Shown one piece after another: positions 55,281 through 64,000 of a stretch of DNA of 64,000 nucleotides. The translations under genes and the position numbers were made by a program. Origin of the DNA: Lutjanus erythropterus (taxonomy: Eukaryota > Chordata > Actinopteri > Lutjaniformes > Lutjanidae); assembly GCA_020091685.1 (NCBI GenBank), contig CM034610.1, positions 33,154,617 to 33,218,616 on the forward strand. Direction: 5' to 3'. The notes under the pieces are model-generated. The model was not told the DNA's origin. It saw only the letters and a program-made list of their open reading frames with translations, and did not search any database. Within the stretch, counting starts at the first letter, position 1. Each line of letters starts with the position of its first letter.

Positions 55281-55860
55281 TTGAGGAGGCAGAACAGCTG
55301 GTTGCTGAAACGGAAGAGTGAAGCTTGGCACTTGAGGAGGCGCTCTATGCAAGCAAAAATGACTGACTTGGAGCAACAATCTCGGCGAAACAACATTTGT
55401 ATTTATGGTATTCCTGAAGGTGAGGAAGAAAATAATGCAGTGGAATTTGTGGCTAAATGTCTGAAGTCAGAGTTGGCTCGGGATGAGACTAATCTGAAAA
55501 TACAGCAATACCACAGAGCTCTGGGACCCCAACCACCCTGGGATGCCCCACCGAGATTGTTTGTGATAAACTTTTGGGAGAGCAAAACCTAAGACCAAGT
55601 TCTCTCCACAGCATGGAAAAAGAAGGAGGTTTTCTACAAGAAGTGACAAGTTTCTTTCAACAATGACTGTCTGAGAAAATAACAAGGAACAGGAGGGAAT
55701 ATACTGGAATAAGAAGAGTACTCAAGGAGAAAAGCGTGCAACTTCAGACTCTGCCGACAGCCAAGCTCAAGGTGTTTTTGGATAGCGGACTGAGGATCTA
55801 TAGCAACGCAAAAGAGGCGCCAACAATCTAAAGAGGGAAGGATTCCCCATCGCCTGGGTT
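55281..55860 (+). pseudogene. L1 ORF1 remnant
   Basis: The open part 55281-55592 covers the coiled-coil end (MTDLEQQ) and most of the RRM, to PPRLFVINFWESKT. The C-terminal domain continues in other frames to about 55860 (LQTLPTAKLKVFL). No intact protein is possible. Confidence 0.65.
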
Positions 55861-56456
55861 AGAGATCCTAGCCCAGCTCCAAAACCACACCAGAAGTCAT
55901 GAGTAGAGAGTAGGAGACAAGCACCTCCAAAAGGCATCCCACTCAGAGCTAATTAGATAGTAGCTGCACGCTTTCTGCCACAACCCACAGGAGACCTGAT
56001 TCGTCCAGCTTGGACGGAGCAGGATTAACCACATTCGGCAACAGGTGGACTGGTAATCTGTCTTTTGCCCCTCTATTCATTTTCCATTCTCTCCTCCCTC
56101 TCTGATTTTCTTCTTTTTTTGGACTGGTTACAAGGACTAATTTTAGTCTAAAACAGGTTGTTATCATGAAACTGGGAGAGTAGAATGATGAAAAGCTGCC
56201 ATGGAAGAGCAAAATGTCATTTCTTGTAATTTGGTGTGCAATCTCATCACTTGCTCTGAAGAGGGGCCCTTATCTTGAGCCAGGTTTTCCCCTCAGGTTA
56301 AAGGGGCACACTTGTTGTCCCTTAATGGAAGTCAGTTTGTTCTGTACTTAATATGTTCTGTTCAGTTTATATTTCTGTGATTGTTGCTATTCAATTGTGA
56401 GGGTAATATGTTAGGTTGCAATGGGCCTCTAAGAACACAATAATACAAAGCAATGC

Positions 56457-57325
56457 ATTATCAGGAGTATAAGGTAATATCACTCAATGTGAACGGGTTA
56501 CATAATCCAGTGAAAAGAAATTTATTACCAAAATGAAAAGGGAAAATATACACATGATTTTTTTGGCAAGAGACACATCTTTCAAATACAGAGTATGAAA
56601 AACTAAAAAAAATTTGTGAACACGTTTTATTCCTCCCACAAATCAGGCCATAAGAGGGGTGTAGCTATGTAGAGAGTACATAGTACAAAGTACCTATTAC
56701 TCATGACTCCACAAGAATACTCCAGATTGGACTATTTTTTTGTTATGTACACCACAGATAGACACAGGATAAACGATTATAAGATAGGTGTTAGAGATGT
56801 TTCATGTCACTCAGGAGTGTATTTCACACTGCACCTAGTTAACTAAAAGAAAAATGTACTATGGAGACTCAGCACCAGTTAATTGAATGACAGAACATGT
56901 AAAGAATTCATCAAGAAAGAACTGAAAGAATACTTGCTAAATAATAATAATAGAACAGTATTACCAAATGTCCTCGTAGCAAGATTTACAATGAAGGACA
57001 TGAGAAAAGTTAGATTCAGTAAACAAAAATATGAAATTTGCCCTAAGGCTATGAAACCTCTATCATGGACACCATGTTAACAAACTAAGAGTAGCATTAA
57101 TAAAATAAGAAACATAATAAATGATAAGGTGTGCCACAATTTAGAGGAAATTCAGCAATCTTTTGAAGTTTATTGTAAAAAACTGAAGTCAAATAAAACG
57201 TGGGGGTCTGATGGTTTCATCAGTGAATGATAAAAAGCTTTCAAACCTGAGTTGGCACCAATGCTCCTCAGATGTTTTAACTACACCCCTAAAGAAGCCT
57301 CAGTCATCGAGTGACGCTGTAAGAA
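56457..57325 (+). pseudogene. L1 ORF2 remnant (endonuclease to RT start)
   Basis: It reads MHYQEYKVISLNVNGLHNP, then FFWQETHLSNTEYEKLKK and RLDYFFVMY. The SDH triad has decayed to SCH. A later piece (56883-57080) reads RKVRFSKQKYEICPKAMKPL. The last recognisable part resembles WGSDGF and LLRCFNYT of the RT start. Confidence 0.7.
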
Positions 57326-57334
57326 CAGTAAAAT

Positions 57335-57613
57335 GGGAAATTATGAATTTGGCTCCGACGACAGCCCATGGGCTGTCGTTTTTGATGAGGATAAATTTTG
57401 TCTGCGATTGGAGCCGTTTTTGGAAAACTTGAATTTTGGCTCCGATGACAGTCCGCGGGGTGTTGTTTTTGATGAGGATGAAGTTTGGCTTCGATTTGAT
57501 CCGTTTCTGCCGACTTTGAATTTTGGCTCCGACAACAGCCCGCGGGGTGTCGTTTTTGACGAGAATGAAGTTTGGCTGCGAACTGAGCCGTTTCTGATGA
57601 CTTTGAATTTTGG
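57335..57613 (+). repeat. 87-bp tandem repeat, left block
   Basis: About three units of 87 bp are present. Each encodes the 29-residue motif NFGSDDSPRGVVFDEDEVW plus LRFEPFLTTL, with variants. The block starts abruptly after the decayed L1 and stops at TTTTGG, where L1 (B) begins. The same repeat continues after L1 (B). Confidence 0.85.
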
Positions 57614-58047
57614 TCGTTTTTTTTTTTTTATTTTTTATTTTTTTTATTTAATATTTTTATTAGGAGGTAAGGCACATTAGAACAGAAACCAATGACATAA
57701 TCACATTGAGTATCACATCACGTCTGCATCACAGTTGAAAATGTAAACATATTGATACAGTAGAAGCACTGTGCATCGTGAAGAATGAAAAGCATGACAT
57801 TCAATCTGCCTCCTAGAATATTTTCTTATTTTATATTTGCGGCCCAACAGGAACATGACAGGGCAGCAAACAAACAGTGTACAAATAGAAACAATAATAG
57901 TAATAATTAACAAATAAAAAAGTAATAATAAAAGTAAATAAATAACTGAGGATTCTTGTATGTAATAAGTGTTTAAACAAAAATACAAGGGAAGCCAAAA
58001 GAGAGAGAGGAAAAAAAAAAAAGGAAGGAAAAGGAGGTAGGGGTCCG

Positions 58048-61000
58048 TCAATCAGGAGGCATAGACTGCAGAGAACGAAAGAATGTTAAAAAGGGAAGCC
58101 ACTTATTATAAAATTTATCAGAATTTCCTTTCAGTGAATATCTTATCTTTTCCAGCTTTAGAAAAGACATGGTGTCATTGAGCCACTGAGTGCTGGAGGG
58201 AGCTTTTGTTGACTTCCAGTGAAGGAGAAGATGGCGTCTTGCCAGTAAAGAAGTAAAGGCTAAAATATCTAATTGGTTAGAGGTAAACCGGTTGTGGTCT
58301 TCTGGGAGCCCGAATATGGCGACATGGGGGGAGACTTTTATGGACATTGAGAGTATTTTTAACATGGTATCAAAATAATTCTGCCAGAAACGAAAAAGTA
58401 ACGAACAAGAATAAAACATATGAGTTAAATTGCAAGGTGAAGCATGACATTTGTCACAAATGTCTGTGATACTGGGGTAGATTTGTGACAGTCGAGTTTT
58501 GGAATAATGGACTCTAAACACAACTTTAAACTGTGTAAGTGTGAGACGAGCACAGGCTGAGCTAATGTAAATTTTCTTAAGAGCAGTGTCCCACCAGTCA
58601 TCTCCCAGATGTAGACCCAGTTCTTGTTCCCAAACAGTCTTGACTTTGGTAACTGGTGAGCAATCAAAAGACAGGATTTCGTTATAAACTTTGGAGATGA
58701 GTGACTTCTGAAGTGGGTCATGGGTTAGAAGCTCCTCCCACGGCGGACTTGATGGTAAAGACGGAAAAGCTGGAAACAAAGTGTTAGCACAGTGTCTGAT
58801 TTGGAAGTAACGAAAGAGATGAGAGGGTGGGAGATGAAATTCACTTGAGAAATCTGTAAAGCTGCGAAAAATACCATCCTTGTAGAGGTCTTTAAAACAT
58901 TTCAGGCCCTTATTATGCCATGCAGAAAAAGTTGAATCTGTAAATGCAGGTTGAAATAAATGATTCCTCAATAAAGGAGCTAAGGTAGATGCTGACTTGA
59001 ATTTGAAGTGCCTCCTAAATTGATACCAAATTTTAAGTGTGGAGTGAACCACTTGATTATTTGTAAAGCCAGAGAGGTTGGATGGAATAGAAGAGGTAAG
59101 CAAAGCAGTTAGGGAGGATGAGTCACATGACTGCGCCTCCAAATCACACCATGGCAGATCAACTGATTTGAACCAAAATGAAATCTTGTGAATATGTGCT
59201 GCCCAGTAATACAGTTGAAAATTTGGAAGAGACAATCCACCATTGAATTTACATCTCTGAAGTGTGGATTTGCGGATCCTGGGTACCTTTCCACACCATA
59301 GGAAGTGAGAAATAGTTTGATCAATTGTCTTAAAGAACTGCTTTGGGAGGAAAAGTGGGAGACAGTGGAACAAAAATAGAAATTTGGGCAAAATGTTCAT
59401 TTTAACTGCATTAATTCTTCCAATTAATGAGAGAGGTAAGCTTCCCCATCTTTGGAGGTCAGATTTAATTTTAGACATTAAAGGCAGGAAATTAGTAGAA
59501 AAAAGAGAGTTTAGTGTTCTGGTTACATTGATCCCTAGATACCTAAAGCCAGACAGACTAAATTTAAAAGGGATGTCAGATTGTTTGAGCTGTAATGCTG
59601 AAGCATTGACAGGGTAGCATTCAGTTTTAGAGATATTTACTTTGTAACCTGAGAATGATCCAAATCTCTGAAAAGTGGATAAAATTGTTGGGATGGAAAG
59701 GACAGGATCTGAAACATACAACAATAAATCATCGGCATAAAGAGATAATTTAAATTCTGTGCCCAATCGTGAAATCCCAGTAAAAATGGAAGAGGACCTC
59801 AGAAAGATTGACAAGGGCTCTATAGCTAGTGCAAACAATAAGGGAGATAAAGGACAGCCCTGTCTGGTACCACGGGCGAGGGTAAAAAAACTGAATTGAA
59901 TGTTATTGGTAGAAATACTAGCTTGTGGAGATCTATAGAGGAGACGTATCCATGAGATGAACACATTTCCCAGCCCAAATTTCTTTAGTACAGTAAATAA
60001 ATAATCCCATTCAACCCTGTCGAATGCTTTTTCGGCGTCAACCGAGATCACTACTTCAGGCGTTGCTGTGTTGGTTTTAGAATAGATAATATTTAGAAGA
60101 GTACAGACATTAAAAAACAGCTGCCGCCCCTTAACAAATCCAGTTTGCTCAGGTGAAACAATAGTTGGTACAATATTTTCTAGGCGATAGGCCAAAGTTT
60201 TCGCGAGGATCTTAGCATCCACATTTATTAACGAGAGAGGTCTGTAGGAGCTGCAGAGAACCGGATCCTTATCTTTTTTTAAGAGGAGACCTATGGAGGC
60301 TTGTCTTAAAGTAGGAGGGAGAGTACCATGTTGTAGTGATTCCTTATATACAGCATGCAGTAATGGGGAAAGTTTATCTTGAAATTTTTTAAAAAACTCA
60401 ACTGGGAATCCGTCCGGGCCAGGAGCTTTGTTATTTTGCATATTTCTCATAGCAAGAATAATTTCTTCTACCGTTAATGGCGAGTCAAGTTCCTTAGCCG
60501 AGTCTGGGTTTATCACAGGGAAATTGAGGTTATCTAGAAACGAATTCATTTCAGTAGTATCGGGTGGAGATTCAGATTTGTATAAAGAGGAATAGAATGA
60601 GTGAAAGACAGAATTAATAGTTGTGGGATCTTTATGCAATATGCCTGAGGAATCTTTTACCTGGGGAATCATACGTGAGGCTGACTGGCGACGTAGCTGA
60701 TGAGCAAGAAGCCGGCTTGCCTTATCACCATGTTCATAATATGTGGCACGTGAGCGTAAGAGAAGTTGCTCTGCATCATTAGTGGTAATAAGATCAAATT
60801 CAGTCTGTAGCTCAACACGTTGTTTAAGTAAACTGGGAGAGGGACAGGTAGCAAGTTGTTGGTCTAATTTAGTGATGTTAGTAGAGAGTTCTTGCAATTT
60901 GGCTTTACGGGACTTGTTCAAATGGGCGGAGTACGAGATTATTTGTCCCCGAAGGTATGCTTTTAACGATTCCCAGAGCAATGAGCATGAGATTGGGTCT

Positions 61001-61875
61001 GTGTCATTTTTGTTTATAGCAAGAAAATCATCAATTTTAGCTGCAATGAATTTATTAAACTTATCATCTGAAAGAAGTAATGTATTGAACCTCCAAGGTG
61101 TTGGATACCGGGGTTGTGAGGAAAACTGAATGTCTAACGAAAGAGGGGCATGGTCAGAAATAACAATAGGGTGGTAATTAACAGTAAGTACATTAGGAAT
61201 TAGTTTAGAATCAATAAAATAATAGTCAATCCGAGAGAAAGATTGATGCATCTGTGAAAAGAAGGAATATTCCTTGGAGTGAGGGTTGTAAAATCTCCAG
61301 GGATCAATGCAACCATTTTTGGACATGAAATCAGAAAGAGATCTCGACATTAATGATGGTGTCAGAGTTCGCGGGTTAGAGCGATCTAAATTGGGATCGA
61401 TTACACAATTCATGTCCCCACCAATTATAAGAAGATTGTTATTCAGTGAGGGGAGACATTCAAAAAGCTTGTTCATAAAATGTGGATCGTCAAAATTGGG
61501 GGCATATATGTTAACTAATAAAATAGGAACATGGAATAGTGTACCTGTAACAATTAAGTATCTGCCATTTTTGTCTGATATAACCTTAGAAGGTAAAAAC
61601 TGAATTGACTTACCAATTAAAATAGCAACCCCCCTGGCTTTAGAATCAAAATTTGAATGAAATACCTCAGAAACCCAAGGACATTTAAGTCTGACCTGGT
61701 CTTTGGTGCGCATGTGGGTTTCCTGTAGAAACACTAGGTCAGCTTTAAGACGTTTCAAATGTGCAAATATCCTAGATCTCTTAATTGGACTCCCCATGCC
61801 TTTAATATTCCAGCTCAAAAATCTCACAGAAGACCCAATATGTGAGGTATCAGAAGTACTAGGATTTGAGGCCAT
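58048..61875 (-). CDS. L1 (B) ORF2: endonuclease and reverse transcriptase
   Basis: 1275 residues. The endonuclease motifs are N23 (SWNIKG), E52 (LQETH), D154/N156 (GGDMNC), R215-Y218 (RIDY) and S240-D241-H242 (SDH). The RT has SSYRPLSLINVDAKILAK, RGTRQGCPLSPLLFALAIEP and YADD at 713-716, then the thumb motif FRYLGINVT. The C-terminal knuckle starts at C1140 (CDKCHASPC, then HMFYSC). All key residues are present and no stop interrupts the frame. The 1275-codon length is normal. It may act in cis with the ORF1 upstream. Confidence 0.95.
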   Translation of the reverse strand: MASNPSTSDTSHIGSSVRFLSWNIKGMGSPIKRSRIFAHLKRLKADLVFLQETHMRTKDQVRLKCPWVSEVFHSNFDSKARGVAILIGKSIQFLPSKVISDKNGRYLIVTGTLFHVPILLVNIYAPNFDDPHFMNKLFECLPSLNNNLLIIGGDMNCVIDPNLDRSNPRTLTPSLMSRSLSDFMSKNGCIDPWRFYNPHSKEYSFFSQMHQSFSRIDYYFIDSKLIPNVLTVNYHPIVISDHAPLSLDIQFSSQPRYPTPWRFNTLLLSDDKFNKFIAAKIDDFLAINKNDTDPISCSLLWESLKAYLRGQIISYSAHLNKSRKAKLQELSTNITKLDQQLATCPSPSLLKQRVELQTEFDLITTNDAEQLLLRSRATYYEHGDKASRLLAHQLRRQSASRMIPQVKDSSGILHKDPTTINSVFHSFYSSLYKSESPPDTTEMNSFLDNLNFPVINPDSAKELDSPLTVEEIILAMRNMQNNKAPGPDGFPVEFFKKFQDKLSPLLHAVYKESLQHGTLPPTLRQASIGLLLKKDKDPVLCSSYRPLSLINVDAKILAKTLAYRLENIVPTIVSPEQTGFVKGRQLFFNVCTLLNIIYSKTNTATPEVVISVDAEKAFDRVEWDYLFTVLKKFGLGNVFISWIRLLYRSPQASISTNNIQFSFFTLARGTRQGCPLSPLLFALAIEPLSIFLRSSSIFTGISRLGTEFKLSLYADDLLLYVSDPVLSIPTILSTFQRFGSFSGYKVNISKTECYPVNASALQLKQSDIPFKFSLSGFRYLGINVTRTLNSLFSTNFLPLMSKIKSDLQRWGSLPLSLIGRINAVKMNILPKFLFLFHCLPLFLPKQFFKTIDQTISHFLWCGKVPRIRKSTLQRCKFNGGLSLPNFQLYYWAAHIHKISFWFKSVDLPWCDLEAQSCDSSSLTALLTSSIPSNLSGFTNNQVVHSTLKIWYQFRRHFKFKSASTLAPLLRNHLFQPAFTDSTFSAWHNKGLKCFKDLYKDGIFRSFTDFSSEFHLPPSHLFRYFQIRHCANTLFPAFPSLPSSPPWEELLTHDPLQKSLISKVYNEILSFDCSPVTKVKTVWEQELGLHLGDDWWDTALKKIYISSACARLTLTQFKVVFRVHYSKTRLSQIYPSITDICDKCHASPCNLTHMFYSCSLLFRFWQNYFDTMLKILSMSIKVSPHVAIFGLPEDHNRFTSNQLDILAFTSLLARRHLLLHWKSTKAPSSTQWLNDTMSFLKLEKIRYSLKGNSDKFYNKWLPFLTFFRSLQSMPPD

Positions 61876-62362
61876 TTTTTAAGTTCTTAGACAAAGAAAT
61901 AGGTTGAATGTGGGCCCCCAAGAGAAAGAAAAGAAGAAAAAAAAAAGAAAAAAAAAAGGAAAACAAAGACACAAAAACACTTGCAGAACACATCCCACAC
62001 CCCCATAGCACTTACAACGACCCCATCCCCAAACGATGGTGAACCCAGTGCTAACTCCACAAGGAGTTGGATCCCTTAAACAAATGCTTACGGCTTTAAG
62101 ACTAATAGTAACAGTCAGGCTTCGGTTAGAGCTCCCACAAACCTAGCAACATTTGGTAACAAGGCACTAATCAAGTCCAAGTTAAACTGAGAACCACTGA
62201 AGAGTGAGAAAAAAAAAAAAAAAAAAAAAAAAAAAGAAAGAGAAAACAGAACATGGCCGTGAAGACGTGAAACACGTCTATATGAGTTGAATAAAATAAT
62301 TATTGTCAATATTAATTGTGAAAAGTCACTACATCAGTGTTGTGTTGTGTATCTTATTTCCC
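61876..62362 (-). other. L1 (B) inter-ORF spacer
   Basis: 487 bp with two A-rich runs on the + strand (about 61930-61970 and 62208-62236). No supported ORF. Confidence 0.6.
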
Positions 62363-63271
62363 TTACGCGTCCAGCGACCTGATGAATGCGCTGGCTTCTT
62401 CTGGTGATTTAAACTCCTTCTCTACACCGTTGTGTGTAACCCGGAGGCGCGCCGGGTAGAGCAGCCCAAAACGTATCCCCGGTATCTCACGGAGCTGGCG
62501 TCGGACATCATTAAAGGCGGCTCGAGCACGAGCCGTCCTCGGAGTGTGGTCGGGGAAGATAGAGAAGCTCATGTCTCCAATCTTGATCCGTTGCTGAGCC
62601 CTGGCTCGGCGCAGTATGTCCACACAGTCCATATGATAGTGCAGATGAGCGACAATTGGGCGGGGGCGCTCACCGGGTCTCGGCTTCGGCTGGAGAGTGC
62701 GATGAGCGCGGTCCACGAGAGGCTCCTTCTCGAGCTTCAGTGCCTCCTTGAGCAGAGAGGAAATAGCTGTAGCAGTAGAAGAGGTGGAAAAATCTTCAGG
62801 AATTCCCACCAGCCGAATGTTATTGCGCCGAGATCTCGCCTCCAAATCCTCGCATTTATTGTCCAGTCTTGTCAGCTCTGTTGACAGGTGCTCCACTTTA
62901 GCTTGTAATGTGGTGATGTCGTCAGTGCAGGAGGAAAGCGATGTTTCCATTTCTCCAACGGTGCCCTTCAGAGCGCACACATCAGACTGGATGCTTGTAA
63001 TACTGTCAGATAACTCCGACTTCACTGCCCGCAGCTCAGTCTTGATGTTTGACAGATTCTCGGTCAGGGCTGCTTGGAGCTCAGTTTTGAAAATAGCCGC
63101 CATCTCGACACGGAGTGACGAGAGCAGTTCGGCCTTAAAGTCGGGGCGGGGAGGGGTGTCGCTGCCGCCCGCGGCTCCATACGAGCAGGAGGGAGAGCCA
63201 CTACGAGGCGGGGTTGCGGCGGGCGGGGTAGGCCGCGGTGGTTGTGTAGCTGGTTTAGCTTTTGGAGGCAT
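62363..63271 (-). CDS. L1 (B) ORF1: RNA-binding chaperone protein
   Basis: 302 residues. The N-terminus is Pro/Ala-rich and basic (MPPKAKPATQPPRPTPP). The coiled coil spans about 45-146, with SELSDSITSIQSDV and VEHLSTELTRLDNK. The RRM begins RSRRNNIRLVGIPEDFS (about 147), with DRAHRTLQPKPRPGERPRPI. The C-terminal domain reads FPDHTPRTARARAAFND, then PGIRFGLLYPARLRVTH. The domain order is that of L1 ORF1p. The frame is complete. Confidence 0.9.
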   Translation of the reverse strand: MPPKAKPATQPPRPTPPAATPPRSGSPSCSYGAAGGSDTPPRPDFKAELLSSLRVEMAAIFKTELQAALTENLSNIKTELRAVKSELSDSITSIQSDVCALKGTVGEMETSLSSCTDDITTLQAKVEHLSTELTRLDNKCEDLEARSRRNNIRLVGIPEDFSTSSTATAISSLLKEALKLEKEPLVDRAHRTLQPKPRPGERPRPIVAHLHYHMDCVDILRRARAQQRIKIGDMSFSIFPDHTPRTARARAAFNDVRRQLREIPGIRFGLLYPARLRVTHNGVEKEFKSPEEASAFIRSLDA

Positions 63272-63446
63272 TTTGATTGAAGAGAGGTCGGCGTTGAGTT
63301 GAGATTATGGTGGTGGGGAAAACACACCAAAGAAAAAAGACGGGAAAAAGATACAAAAGTGTGCCTGAGATAGGATTAGTAAAGGTTGTTGCAGGAGCTC
63401 AGAGAGGTGCGTCCTACTCCATCAGTCGCTACACCGGAAGTCGGGG

Positions 63447-64000
63447 TGTCGTTTTTAATGAGGATGAAGTTTGGCTTCGTTTTGAGCCGTTTCTGACGAC
63501 TTAGAATTGTGGCTGCGACGACAGCCCGCGGGGTGTCGTTTTTGATGAGAATGAATTTTGGCTATGATTTGAGCCATTTGTGGGAAACTGGAATTTTGGC
63601 TCCGATGGACAGCCCACGGGGTGTCGTTTTTGATGAGGATGAAATTTGGCTGCAAACGGAGCCGTTTCTGGGAAACTTGAATTTTGGCTCCGACAACAGC
63701 CCACGGGGTGTTGTTTTTGATGAGGATGAATTTTGGCTACGGTTTGAGACGTTTTTGGGAAACTTGAATTTTGTCTCCGCCGACAGCCCACGGGGTGTTG
63801 TTTTTGATGAGGATGAATTTTGGCTATGATTTGAGACGTTTTTGGGAAACTTGAATTTTGGCTCCGACGACTGCCCGCGGGGTGTCGTTTTTAATGAGGA
63901 TGAAGTTTGGCTTCGATTTGAGCCGTTTCTGACAACTTTGAATTTTGGCTCCAATGACAGCCCATGGGGTGTCGTTTTTGATGAGGATGAATTTTGGCTT
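63447..64000 (+). repeat. 87-bp tandem repeat, right block (runs off window)
   Basis: At least six units are present, with period 87 bp and small indels. The GGCTCCGACGACAGCCCGCG core and TTTTTGATGAGGATGAA are the most constant parts. Long open frames occur in one + frame and at least two - frames. The last unit is cut by the window end. Confidence 0.85.

Larger units (their letters stand above)
54876..57325 (+). mobile_element. Decayed L1 copy, 3'-truncated
   Basis: The 5' end GACTTCCAGTTGGC (about 54876) is followed by an ORF1 remnant (55281-55860) and an ORF2 start at about 56457. ORF2 runs through endonuclease pieces to the beginning of the RT and stops near 57325, where the tandem repeat begins. 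It is on the + strand and related to L1 (A): RRNNICIYGIPEGEEEN and EYKVISLNVNGLHNP parallel it. Many stops and shifts show it is old. Confidence 0.75.
57614..63456 (-). mobile_element. Full-length, apparently intact L1-like LINE (B)
   Basis: The element spans about 57622-63442. The 5' end is GACTTCCGGTGTAGCGACTG. It has a 172-bp 5' UTR, ORF1, a 487-bp spacer, ORF2, a 3' UTR of about 420 bp and a T-rich tail on the + strand. TCGTTTTT stands at both borders (57614-57621, 63449-63456), a possible 8-bp duplication. GGGGTG lies between the 5' end and the right copy, so the junction is not clean. Both ORFs are open. It differs strongly from L1 (A) and is a separate lineage. Confidence 0.9.

Noticed and set aside
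57335..64000. Tandem repeat as a CRISPR array
   Set aside because: Units are contiguous 87-bp repeats without unique spacers, in a eukaryotic context.

Overview
This window is animal nuclear DNA, almost certainly from a teleost fish. Repeat families resembling those of ray-finned fish fill it: DIRS-like tyrosine-recombinase retrotransposons, Tx1/L1-like LINEs, hAT and Tc1 transposons, Ty3/Gypsy remnants and a tRNA-derived SINE tail. Introns are long, and there are no bacterial-type operons, rRNA genes, tRNA genes or CRISPR arrays. Family names come from motifs I could read; no database was searched.

Only one host gene is visible. It lies on the + strand in five short exons (5104-5257, 5907-6010, 7992-8107, 17558-17660, 41708-41944). 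All splice phases agree and the total is 714 nt, giving 237 residues and a stop. A phase-compatible alternative last exon lies at 44460-44537. I do not recognise the protein. Its introns of about 9.5 kb and 24 kb hold most of the transposable elements.

Layout: 220-4817 is a TTAA-flanked MITE split by a decayed DIRS copy, which is itself split by a hAT element (3350-4262). 8583-15695 is a hAT element that has taken in an L1 fragment, a second hAT element and a Gypsy remnant. 16087-17242 is another hAT element. 18932-25302 is a larger DIRS copy whose left terminal repeat is broken by a 1.5-kb Helitron-like element. 26342-29967 holds three more hAT elements, of 92 bp, 648 bp and 1.85 kb. 31623-35321 is an internally deleted L1 with a PIF/Harbinger-type MITE inside it. 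35706-36662 is a hAT element. 37190-40915 holds L1 fragments, a MITE and a nearly intact Tc1 transposon. 44680-48470 is a decayed Gypsy element split by a MITE.

The right end is the youngest part. Two full-length L1 elements of different lineages, each with both ORFs open and catalytic motifs present, lie on the minus strand at 48871-54821 and 57622-63442. A decayed + strand L1 separates them. The second L1 sits inside an 87-bp tandem repeat that is open in several reading frames and runs off the window end.

The elements are not a cooperative system. The window is a layered record of insertions in and downstream of one small gene. Target-site duplications give the relative order of many insertions. 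The two intact L1s could still supply retrotransposition machinery.
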